NCBI GenBank assembly: GCA_003553895.1 | Contig: PWFM01000104.1 | Span: 1 to 5,253 of the forward strand | Reading direction: 5' to 3' | DNA length: 5,253 nucleotides | Origin: Syntrophomonadaceae bacterium | GTDB taxonomy: Bacteria; Bacillota; Dethiobacteria; DTU022 | Shown: one piece after another, positions 1 to 5,246 of the stretch | Layout of the letters: each line of letters opens with the position of its first letter | Numbering within the stretch: the first letter of the stretch is position 1 | Position numbers and translations under genes: made by a program | The notes under the pieces: model-generated | Databases searched by the model: none | What the model saw: only the letters and a program-made list of their open reading frames with translations | Told to the model about the DNA's origin: nothing

Positions 1-9
1 CGTACAAAC

Positions 10-34
10 AAAAGGAGTGTTTAAAAACACTCCT
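10..34 (-). terminator. Intrinsic terminator downstream of rplL
   Basis: On the minus strand a perfect 10-bp inverted repeat (AGGAGTGTTT / AAACACTCCT, positions 25-34 and 13-22, two bases between the arms, so an effective tetraloop) is followed by TTTGTTTGT. That is the layout of a Rho-independent terminator. It lies about 85 nt after the rplL stop codon. The stretch between (35-118) shows no gene. If rpoB follows beyond the left edge, as in most bacteria, this hairpin would lower or stop transcription from the r-protein genes into the polymerase genes. Confidence 0.8.
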
Positions 35-118
35 CAAGGATTAACGCTAAAAGACATGGCGGTCAACTCGCATAAATCTCCGCGCCCCTTAACCACCACT
101 ATTATGATCGCAAAAAGA

Positions 119-505
119 CTACTTCAGCTCGATAACACCGCCGGCTTCTTCTATCTTCGACTTGGTCGCTTCCGCTTCTTCTTTGTTTACTTTTTCCTGG
201 ACCGGGCTCGGCAGTTCGTCTACCATCGCCTTGGCTTCTTTCAAGCCCAAACCGGTAATCTCACGGACAACTTTGATAACCTGGATCTTCTTGTCGCCGG
301 CCGAGGTCAGGACGACATCAAACTCATCTTTTTCTTCTTCCTGCGCTGCGCCTTCGGCGGCGGGAGCAGCGGCGGCGGCCACCGGGGCGGCGGCGGTAAC
401 GCCGAATTCTTCTTCCAGGGCTTTGACCAAATCTGAAAGTTCCAGAACGGTCATCCCCTTGATCATTTCCATGATTTCATTTACTTTGTTTTCTTCTTTT
501 GCCAT
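119..505 (-). CDS. rplL: 50S ribosomal protein L7/L12
   Basis: L7/L12 forms the flexible stalk of the 50S subunit; dimers bind the L10 C-terminus and recruit EF-Tu, EF-G and other translational GTPases. Translation from the ATG at 505 gives 128 residues, slightly above the usual 120-126. Residues 1-36 are the helical dimerisation domain. Residues 37-58 are an Ala/Pro/Glu-rich hinge. Residues 60-128 are the globular factor-binding domain, with the family signature VREITGLGLKEAKAMVDELP. The frame extends two codons upstream to a TTG at 511, but that leaves only 4 nt after the AGGAG at 516-520, whereas the ATG at 505 leaves 10 nt and gives the family-typical MAKE start. It is the last gene before the terminator at 10-34, lies 128 nt after rplJ, and is expected to be co-transcribed with it. 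Identity is certain; the start is likely. Confidence 0.97.
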   Translation of the reverse strand: MAKEENKVNEIMEMIKGMTVLELSDLVKALEEEFGVTAAAPVAAAAAPAAEGAAQEEEKDEFDVVLTSAGDKKIQVIKVVREITGLGLKEAKAMVDELPSPVQEKVNKEEAEATKSKIEEAGGVIELK

Positions 506-633
506 TTCCAATTGACTCCTTTTTCATTATGATTATATTTTAGGCAGGGCTGCCTTTGCAGCAACCTGATCTTTCCGGGTCCGGAACTATTTTCATCCAA
601 CCATATCCCGATAAAACACGGCCGCGCCTTTGC

Positions 634-1158
634 TTATGCGCTTTCTTTCTGCTTGCGAACCGCATCCACCGCATAAACCAGCTGGCTGAGGGTTCCCTGC
701 AGCGCTCCGGCCAAACCGGTTATGGGGGCCTGGAAGCCGCCTACCACTTTGGACAGCAAAACCTCGCGGGAAGGTATTTCCCCCAGCTCTTTGATCCTGG
801 CCGGACTGACCAGCTGGCCGGAAAGAACCCCTCCTTTGATAACCAGGTTCTCATTTTCCCTGGTAAACTCGTTAAAAACCTTGGCCGCCGCCACCGGATC
901 TTCATCGGCATAAGCGATGGCGGTGGGGCCCTCAAAAAATTCTTCCAGCTCTTCAAAGCCGGCTTCCCGGCAGGCCCACTTATTCATGGTATTCTTGGTT
1001 ACCCGGAAGCGGCACTGTTCATCTCTGAGCCGCCGGCGCAGGTTGTTGATGTTTTCAACATTTAAGCCCCGGTAATCGGTAACCACTACCAGTTCGGCCT
1101 CCTTCAGGGCCTCGGCTATTTCATCCTTCATCTTTTCCTTTTCTTTCCTGGTGAGCAA
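634..1158 (-). CDS. rplJ: 50S ribosomal protein L10, TTG start
   Basis: L10 anchors the L7/L12 stalk on 23S rRNA; the L10(L12)4 complex also represses its own operon by binding the mRNA leader. From the TTG at 1158 the product has 174 residues and begins MLTRKEKEK. The N-terminal RNA-binding domain shows TDYRGLNVENINNLRRRLR and the VTKNTMNKWA segment typical of L10. The C-terminal helix (about 140-174, GFQAPITGLAGALQGTLSQL and onward) is where L12 dimers bind. A longer frame opens at ATG 1176, but that ATG lies 5' of, and its next two codons are part of, a near-perfect Shine-Dalgarno (GGAGGTG, 1165-1171), and nothing resembling a ribosome binding site precedes it. The TTG lies 6 nt after the GGAGGTG, so it is preferred. 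The gene is preceded by the L10 leader and attenuator (1207-1365). Confidence 0.96.
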   Translation of the reverse strand: MLTRKEKEKMKDEIAEALKEAELVVVTDYRGLNVENINNLRRRLRDEQCRFRVTKNTMNKWACREAGFEELEEFFEGPTAIAYADEDPVAAAKVFNEFTRENENLVIKGGVLSGQLVSPARIKELGEIPSREVLLSKVVGGFQAPITGLAGALQGTLSQLVYAVDAVRKQKESA

Positions 1159-1164
1159 TAATTT

Positions 1165-1171
1165 CACCTCC
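1165..1171 (-). promoter_or_regulatory. Ribosome binding site deciding the rplJ start
   Basis: GGAGGTG on the minus strand complements the 16S 3' end and lies 6 nt before the TTG at 1158. It overlaps the opening codons of the longer ATG-initiated frame, so a gene caller choosing ATG at 1176 would annotate the ribosome binding site as coding sequence. Confidence 0.8.
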
Positions 1172-1206
1172 TCCATCTAAAACCATTATCTTTATTTGCA
1201 GTGTTA

Positions 1207-1248
1207 GATATAAATAAACGGGGCTTCCGCAGACCGGAAAACCCCGTT
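1207..1248 (-). terminator. Attenuator terminator in the rplJ leader
   Basis: On the minus strand AACGGGG (1242-1248) pairs with CCCCGTT (1217-1223). An inner TTCCG / CGGAA helix closes a 5-nt loop, with a small TT/G internal loop between the two helices. The hairpin runs into TATTTATATC, so with the stem's own TT the tail is a short, A-interrupted U tract. A GC-rich hairpin with an imperfect U run about 50 nt before the rplJ ribosome binding site is what a regulated, partly read-through attenuator would look like. It lies directly after the L10 leader structure. Confidence 0.85.
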
Positions 1249-1365
1249 ATAACCTGGCCATAAAAACCTCGATACCACAGGCCACGCTTGGAGATTGTTT
1301 CCTGGACAGGAAGCCCGCCGGGGCTATTAAACTGAACCGTTCCTGCCGTCTACGGAACAACTGTT
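1249..1365 (-). ncRNA. L10 ribosomal protein leader (cis-regulatory RNA)
   Basis: The rplA-rplJ spacer holds a structured leader matching the L10 leader pattern of Firmicutes. Visible on the minus strand are: a lower helix TTGTTCC (1354-1360) with GGAAACAA (1295-1302, one bulged A); an asymmetric internal loop GTAGAC opposite CA; an upper helix GGCAGG (1342-1347) with CCTGTC (1305-1310, one G-U); and an apical AGCCC-CGGC-GGGCT hairpin (1312-1325). The conserved-looking CCGTAGACGGCAGG (1342-1355) and CGAGGT (1266-1271) are the parts I recognise. In Bacillus subtilis L10(L12)4 binds such a leader and causes attenuation at a downstream terminator, present here at 1207-1248. The exact boundaries are my estimate. 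Confidence 0.85.
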
Positions 1366-1414
1366 ATGCTGCTGTCACTGCTAAGCTAAACCTTGCATCC
1401 GCTCCCCTAACCGG

Positions 1415-2107
1415 TTATGCTTTGGCGCCGGGGTTAACTTTTACACCCGGGCCCATGGTGGAGCTGACCGTAACATTTCTCATGTACTGCCCCTTGGCTG
1501 CAGCCGGACGGTCTTTCAGCAGGGCCTCGAGCACTGTGTTAAAATTCTCTACCAGTTTATCCAGCTCAAAAGAAACCTTGCCAACCGGCACATGAACATT
1601 GCCGGCCTTATCGGTGCGGTATTCTACTTTACCGGCTTTAATATCATTAATGGCCTTAGCAACCTCGAAGGTGACCGTCCCGCTTTTCGGGTTTGGCATC
1701 ATGCCGCGCGGCCCGAGGACCTTACCCAGTTTCCCAACGGAACTCATCATGTCCGGGGTGGCCACCGCGATATCGAAGTCCATCCACCCTTCCTGGACCT
1801 TGGCCACCAGTTCATCCGAACCGACAAAATCGGCCCCGGCCTCTTCGGCTTCATTAATTTTTTCACCCTTGGCAAAAACCACAACTTTGACCGTTTTCCC
1901 GGTCCCGTGCGGTAAAACTACCGAACCGCGCACCTGCTGGTCGGCGTGCTTCGGGTTTACTCCCAGGCGAAAAGCCGCCTCTACCGTTTCATCGAAGGAA
2001 CGGCTGCTTAATTCTTTCACTTTGCTCAGCGCTTGTTCCGGCTCGTGCTTCTCTTCGCGATCAATTTGCCGGCGCGCTTCCAGGTATTTCTTTCCTCTCT
2101 TAGGCAT
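1415..2107 (-). CDS. rplA: 50S ribosomal protein L1
   Basis: L1 forms the mobile L1 stalk on 23S rRNA helices 76-78, helps release deacylated tRNA from the E site, and in many bacteria represses translation of its own operon. The product has 230 residues, a normal length. It begins MPKRGKKYLEARRQ, contains the domain I segment FRLGVNPKHADQQVRGSVVL, and carries the L1 signature LGPRGMMPNPKSGTVT near the middle of the protein. The open frame runs 29 codons upstream of this start, but those codons cover a regulatory hairpin (2121-2151) and are not L1-like. The ATG at 2107 has GGGAGG 8 nt upstream. It follows rplK by 156 nt and precedes the L10 leader. Confidence 0.97.
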   Translation of the reverse strand: MPKRGKKYLEARRQIDREEKHEPEQALSKVKELSSRSFDETVEAAFRLGVNPKHADQQVRGSVVLPHGTGKTVKVVVFAKGEKINEAEEAGADFVGSDELVAKVQEGWMDFDIAVATPDMMSSVGKLGKVLGPRGMMPNPKSGTVTFEVAKAINDIKAGKVEYRTDKAGNVHVPVGKVSFELDKLVENFNTVLEALLKDRPAAAKGQYMRNVTVSSTMGPGVKVNPGAKA

Positions 2108-2120
2108 CTTCTTAACCTCC

Positions 2121-2151
2121 CGTGGTCTGTGAGTATTTCTACTCTCCCACT
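2121..2151 (-). promoter_or_regulatory. Putative L1-binding mRNA hairpin before rplA
   Basis: The minus strand forms GTGG / CCAC (2147-2150 with 2122-2125), an asymmetric internal loop (GA opposite ACAGA), and GAGTA-GAAA-TACTC (2131-2144) closed by a GAAA tetraloop. The 3' base of the hairpin touches the rplA Shine-Dalgarno. GTGGGAG on the 5' side and ACCAC on the 3' side resemble the base of the 23S rRNA L1 stalk, which in E. coli, from memory, contains GUGGGAG and UACCAC. Since L1 is a known translational autorepressor through rRNA-mimic sites, I infer that this is its target. Binding is not shown by sequence alone. Confidence 0.7.
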
Positions 2152-2263
2152 GATATTGTTCTATGAAGAGCAGCTCCAACCAGGAAAATTTCACCTGTTA
2201 ATCGGTAGCCACCCCAAAAACCTTAATTCTTTAACTGCCGCCCGGCGGCCGGCGCAACCAGCG

Positions 2264-2692
2264 CTAGCCTTCTACCACGATACCCATGCTGCGGGCAGTG
2301 CCGGCAATGATTTCGGCGGCAGAGTCGACATCATAGGCATTCAGGTCTTCCATCTTCTGCCTGGCAATTTCCTTGACCTGGTCGCGGGTTACAGTCGCTA
2401 CCTTGACCCGGTTCGGTTCGCCGGAAGCAGTTTCAATACCGGCCGCTTTCTTAAGCAGCACGGCTGCCGGCGGGGTCTTGGTCACAAAGCTGAAGGACCT
2501 GTCTTCAAAGACTGTGAGTTCAACCGGAATAATCAGCCCGCCTTCATTGGCGGTCCTTTCGTTAAACTCCTTGCAGAAAGCCATAATGTTTACACCGTGC
2601 TGGCCGAGAGCCGGCCCAACCGGCGGGGCAGGCGTTGCCTTTCCGGCCGGAATCTGCAGTTTAACCTGCGCCAGTATTTTCTTTTTAGCCAT
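2264..2692 (-). CDS. rplK: 50S ribosomal protein L11
   Basis: L11 binds the GTPase-associated centre of 23S rRNA at the base of the L7/L12 stalk; it takes part in factor-dependent GTP hydrolysis and, where RelA-type enzymes exist, the stringent response. The product has 142 residues (family about 141). The N-terminal domain carries the hallmark PAGKATPAPPVGPALGQHGV followed by NIMAFCKEFN. The C-terminal rRNA-binding domain (about 70-142) contains TRDQVKEIARQKMEDLNAYD and ends GTARSMGIVVEG. The ATG at 2692 lies 8 nt after GGGGAGG. It sits 48 nt downstream of nusG and 156 nt upstream of rplA, the standard order. Nothing is missing or unusual. Confidence 0.98.
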   Translation of the reverse strand: MAKKKILAQVKLQIPAGKATPAPPVGPALGQHGVNIMAFCKEFNERTANEGGLIIPVELTVFEDRSFSFVTKTPPAAVLLKKAAGIETASGEPNRVKVATVTRDQVKEIARQKMEDLNAYDVDSAAEIIAGTARSMGIVVEG

Positions 2693-2740
2693 TACACAAA
2701 CCTCCCCACTGTTGCCGCCCTGCAGGCCGCACAGCGATCT

Positions 2741-3385
2741 TTAAAATTTTATGACCTGGTGAAACTCCAGTTCCACCGGTGTTTCTCGCCCGAACATGGA
2801 AACAGATACTTTAACAGTGCCTTTTTCCTGGTTGATTTCTTCAACCTTGCCTTCAAAATTCTTAAAGGGTCCGCTGACCACCCGCACCACCTGGTTAACG
2901 TCAAAATCGATGCGGGGCTTGCCTTCGACAACCCCGACCTGGCGCAGGATATGGGTTACCTCTTTTTCGCTCAGCGGCACCGGTTTGGACCCGGGACCGA
3001 CAAAACCGGTTACGCCGGGCGTATTGCGCACCACGTACCAGGAATCGTCATCCATTACCATCTCCACCAGGACGTAGCCGGGGAAAACTTTTTTCTCCAC
3101 CGTCCGCTTCTGACCGCCACGGCTGGTGATCTCTTTTTCAGTCGGAACCATGATTCTGAAGATCTTATTCTTCATATCCATGGAGTCTACGCGGCGTTCC
3201 AGGTTGGTTTTTACCCGTTTTTCATAGCCGGCATAAGTGTGGATCACATACCAGTCTTTTTTGACCTCCGGCTCTTCTTCGCCGTTGGTCGTTTCCGGCG
3301 CTTGTTCGGTTTCATTGTCGGGAGCCTGGTTTATTTCATCGCCGGCTCCGGAATCTGTTTCAGTGTTCATATCCAGAGGGGACAT
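2741..3385 (-). CDS. nusG: Transcription elongation/termination factor NusG with acidic N-terminal extension
   Basis: NusG binds RNA polymerase through its NGN domain and modulates pausing, Rho termination and transcription-translation coupling; its KOW domain contacts partners such as ribosomal S10 or Rho. The product is 214 residues, longer than the usual 175-185. Residues 1-43 are a low-complexity segment with 13 Asp/Glu and only two basic residues, both Lys at its end. The NGN domain begins near residue 44 (DWYVIHTYAGYEKRVKTNLE) and includes KVFPGYVLVEMVMDDDSWYV and the TPGVTGFVG segment. The KOW domain (about 163-214) includes VVSGPFKNFEGKVEEINQEK. The ATG at 3385 has AAGGAGG about 6 nt upstream. 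A second Met at codon 6 lacks a good ribosome binding site, and either start keeps the extension. The gene lies between secE (70 nt) and rplK (48 nt). Confidence 0.97.
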   Translation of the reverse strand: MSPLDMNTETDSGAGDEINQAPDNETEQAPETTNGEEEPEVKKDWYVIHTYAGYEKRVKTNLERRVDSMDMKNKIFRIMVPTEKEITSRGGQKRTVEKKVFPGYVLVEMVMDDDSWYVVRNTPGVTGFVGPGSKPVPLSEKEVTHILRQVGVVEGKPRIDFDVNQVVRVVSGPFKNFEGKVEEINQEKGTVKVSVSMFGRETPVELEFHQVIKF

Positions 3386-3455
3386 ATTTGCCCTCCTTCA
3401 CTCTCCTTATTGGGCCTTTACTAATAATAAAGCGGGGCCGCTTCTTTCCGGCCGA

Positions 3456-3647
3456 TCAGCCGATGACCAGCTGCAGCACAGCTATAAAGATGCTGTCCAG
3501 GATCCAGAAAAAAACGCCGATCACGACAACGGCAGAAAGAACTATGCCCGTAAAAACCCCAAATTCGCGCCTGGTCGGCCAGCTAACTTTTTTTAATTCT
3601 GATTTGACTTCCTGTATAAATTTCCCTACTCGCTTAAAAAAACGCAT
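3456..3647 (-). CDS. secE: Preprotein translocase subunit SecE
   Basis: SecE clamps SecY in the inner-membrane Sec translocon and is essential for protein export. The product is 63 residues, the short single-helix form found in Gram-positive bacteria rather than the three-helix E. coli form. The cytoplasmic N-terminal amphipathic segment includes the SecE signature EVKSELKKVSWPTRREF (about residues 13-29). It is followed by one hydrophobic membrane segment at about 30-62 (VFTGIVLSAVVVIGVFFWIL and onward). The ATG at 3647 has GAGGT 7 nt upstream. It lies 85 nt after rpmG and 70 nt before nusG, the near-universal secE-nusG pairing. Confidence 0.96.
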   Translation of the reverse strand: MRFFKRVGKFIQEVKSELKKVSWPTRREFGVFTGIVLSAVVVIGVFFWILDSIFIAVLQLVIG

Positions 3648-3702
3648 CTATTTTACCTCTTCCCGAAATAATGATTTGCTTAATCCGGTATTACCCCGTG
3701 GA

Positions 3703-3735
3703 AACAATGAAGCTTTAGGTAACAATGAAGCTTTA
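3703..3735. repeat. 18-bp tandem duplication at the rpmG stop codon
   Basis: The 15-bp sequence AACAATGAAGCTTTA occurs at 3703-3717 and again at 3721-3735, separated by GGT, giving an 18-bp period. Read on the minus strand, each copy begins TAA; the 3733-3735 copy is the actual rpmG stop and the other repeats it in frame 18 nt downstream. It resembles a small replication-slippage duplication in the rpmG-secE spacer. No function is evident. Confidence 0.9.
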
Positions 3736-3882
3736 CTTGGTTTCTTTATGCAGGGTATGCGCTTTACAGCGGCCGCAGTATTTTTTTACTTCCAGGCGGT
3801 CCGGGTTATTTTTCTTGTTTTTGCGCGTGGTATAATTCCGTTCCCGGCACTCTTCGCAGGCCATATGGATGGTTACTCGCAT
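3733..3882 (-). CDS. rpmG: 50S ribosomal protein L33, zinc-ribbon (four-Cys) type
   Basis: L33 is a small protein of the 50S subunit near the E site. The 49-residue product begins MRVTIHMACEECRERNYTT and ends CGRCKAHTLHKETK. Two CxxC pairs (Cys9/Cys12 and Cys36/Cys39) form the zinc-ribbon that defines the zinc-binding paralogue; zinc-free paralogues lack these cysteines and are typically induced when zinc is scarce. The ATG at 3882 has GGTGGGAG ending 6 nt upstream. It is the first gene after the promoter at 3923-3950 and precedes secE by 85 nt, the usual rpmG-secE-nusG order. The stop codon lies in one copy of a tandem duplication. The gene is short enough to be missed by ORF length cut-offs. 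Confidence 0.96.
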   Translation of the reverse strand: MRVTIHMACEECRERNYTTRKNKKNNPDRLEVKKYCGRCKAHTLHKETK

Positions 3883-3922
3883 TTGCTTCTCCCACCTGTC
3901 TCGTTAAATTCGTAACTTTAAA

Positions 3923-3950
3923 GTTATCACAATAAGTTCCAGCCTGTCAA
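3923..3950 (-). promoter_or_regulatory. Sigma-A-type promoter for rpmG-secE-nusG-rplK
   Basis: On the minus strand a perfect -35 TTGACA (3945-3950) is followed after 16 nt by GATAAC (3923-3928), preceded by TG one base upstream, an extended -10 element. Transcription would start near 3916, giving a 5' leader of about 34 nt before the rpmG ATG. The promoter lies immediately after the tuf terminator hairpin, so it can restart transcription for the downstream block. Reading the -10 as ATAACT gives a 17-nt spacer and the same conclusion. Confidence 0.75.
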
Positions 3951-3963
3951 CAATCCTGCATAA

Positions 3964-3995
3964 TTAGGAGGCGGGTGATCAGGCCCGCCCCCTAA
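3964..3995 (-). terminator. Hairpin terminator downstream of tuf
   Basis: A 12-bp inverted repeat, TTAGGGGGCGGG (3984-3995) with CCCGCCTCCTAA (3964-3975) on the minus strand, holds one G-U pair and an 8-nt loop. It lies about 40 nt after the tuf stop. The stem is strong, but the following sequence is TATGCAGG rather than a U run, so termination may be incomplete and some tuf transcripts may read into rpmG. A smaller 5-bp hairpin (4009-4023, AGGTA / TACCT) lies between it and the tuf stop. Confidence 0.65.
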
Positions 3996-4036
3996 CGTGC
4001 GTTATTAGAGGTATCAATTACCTGGTGAATCCTGCT

Positions 4037-5239
4037 TTATTCCTCAATCGAGGTGACTACTCCGGCGCCGACGGTGCGCCCGCCTTCGCGGATCGCAAAG
4101 CGGACCCCATCTTCGATGGCGATCGGGGTAATCAGCTCAATATCCATATTGACATTGTCGCCGGGCATAACCATTTCCATGCCCTCGGGCAGGGTGATGG
4201 TCCCGGTAACGTCGGTGGTCCGGAAGTAAAACTGGGGCCGGTAACCCTGGAAAAACGGGGTGTGGCGACCGCCCTCTTCCTTCTTCAATACGTAGACTTC
4301 CGCGCCAAACTTGGTATGGGGGTTGATCGAACCCGGCTTGGCCAGAACCTGGCCCCTTTGCACCGATTCGCGGTCTACCCCGCGCAGAAGCACCCCGATG
4401 TTGTCGCCGGCTTCGGCGTAATCAAGAAGCTTGCGGAACATCTCCACGCCGGTAGCTACCGTCTTGCGGGCCTTGTCTTCAAAACCGACAATCTCGACTT
4501 CGTCGCCAACCTTGATCTGGCCGCGTTCCACCCGGCCGGTCACCACCGTGCCGCGCCCGGTAATGGAGAACACGTCTTCGATCGGCATGATAAAGGGCTT
4601 ATCCTTTTCGCGCTCGGGCATGGGAATATAGCTGTCAAGAGCGTTCATCAGCTCCCAGATCACCTTGCAGTCGTCGCATTCGGTGCTGCCGCAGCCGCAA
4701 TCAAGGGCCTTCAGGGCAGAACCGGTAATTACAGGGGTATCATCCCCGGGGAATTCATACTCATTCAAAAGATCCCGCACTTCCATCTCCACCAGTTCCA
4801 AAAGCTCAGGGTCGTCTACCATATCCGCCTTGTTCAAAAAGACCACGATGCTCGGAACCCCTACCTGGCGGGAAAGCAATATGTGCTCCCGGGTCTGCGG
4901 CATGGGGCCGTCTGCAGCCGATACCACCAGGATCGCTCCGTCCATCTGGGCCGCGCCGGTAATCATGTTCTTCACATAGTCCGCGTGACCGGGGCAGTCA
5001 ACATGAGCATAGTGACGGTTGTCTGTCTCATATTCCACGTGCGCCGTCGCTATCGTAATGCCGCGCTCCTTTTCTTCCGGAGCCTTGTCAATCATGTCAA
5101 ACGAGGTCTGCTGAGCATAACCTACATTCGCCAAACAATAAGTCATCGCCGCCGTCAAGGTCGTCTTGCCGTGGTCCACGTGACCAATCGTCCCTACGTT
5201 CACATGCGGTTTCGTCCGCTCAAACTTCTGCTTCGCCAA
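4037..5239 (-). CDS. tuf: Elongation factor Tu with a four-cysteine G-domain insert
   Basis: EF-Tu delivers aminoacyl-tRNA to the ribosomal A site as a GTP complex. The 400-residue product is slightly longer than the E. coli (393) or B. subtilis (396) proteins. G-domain motifs are complete: P-loop GHVDHGKT (19-26), switch I RGITI (59-63, Thr62), DCPGH (81-85, catalytic His85), NKAD (136-139) and SALKAL (174-179). Right after the last lies a Cys-rich segment with Cys181, Cys183, Cys188 and Cys191. Domain 2 follows (from about 212, with GRGTVVTGRVERG), then domain 3 (with GGRHTPFFQGYRPQFYFRTT). The start is TTG at 5239: GGAGGTG (5247-5253) lies 7 nt upstream, the following codons give the normal MAKQKFERTKPH, and no in-frame ATG is nearby. 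It is followed by a hairpin terminator, and rpmG has its own promoter. An upstream str operon beyond the window is possible but unseen. Confidence 0.98.
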   Translation of the reverse strand: MAKQKFERTKPHVNVGTIGHVDHGKTTLTAAMTYCLANVGYAQQTSFDMIDKAPEEKERGITIATAHVEYETDNRHYAHVDCPGHADYVKNMITGAAQMDGAILVVSAADGPMPQTREHILLSRQVGVPSIVVFLNKADMVDDPELLELVEMEVRDLLNEYEFPGDDTPVITGSALKALDCGCGSTECDDCKVIWELMNALDSYIPMPEREKDKPFIMPIEDVFSITGRGTVVTGRVERGQIKVGDEVEIVGFEDKARKTVATGVEMFRKLLDYAEAGDNIGVLLRGVDRESVQRGQVLAKPGSINPHTKFGAEVYVLKKEEGGRHTPFFQGYRPQFYFRTTDVTGTITLPEGMEMVMPGDNVNMDIELITPIAIEDGVRFAIREGGRTVGAGVVTSIEE

Positions 5240-5246
5240 CTAAATG

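Noticed and set aside
35..84. TTGACC with a TTAATC at 16 nt, a possible promoter after rplL
   Set aside because: The -10 match is poor and the terminator hairpin lies directly downstream, so a productive transcript is unlikely.
556..1065. Plus-strand open frame of 169 codons opposite rplJ
   Set aside because: It is a shadow of rplJ with no recognisable protein features; the same applies to plus-strand frames opposite rplL, rplA and tuf.
2237..2249. GC-rich inverted repeat just after rplK
   Set aside because: Only 4-6 bp with almost no loop and no following U run; it may be chance in a GC-rich spacer.
2033..3424. A 463-codon plus-strand open frame antisense to nusG, rplK and part of rplA
   Set aside because: It lies opposite three unmistakable ribosomal/transcription genes, its translation resembles no family I know, and its length follows from the codon bias of the genes on the other strand.
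3436..3453. GGCCG-CGGCC hairpin between secE and nusG
   Set aside because: It has a 5-bp stem, an 8-nt loop and no U tract on the transcribed strand, so it is not supportable as a terminator.
3648..3732. Possible tRNA-Trp between rpmG and secE, as found in some bacteria
   Set aside because: The 85-nt spacer has no acceptor stem, no T-arm GTTCGA-like sequence and no plausible anticodon arm; it contains the tandem duplication instead.
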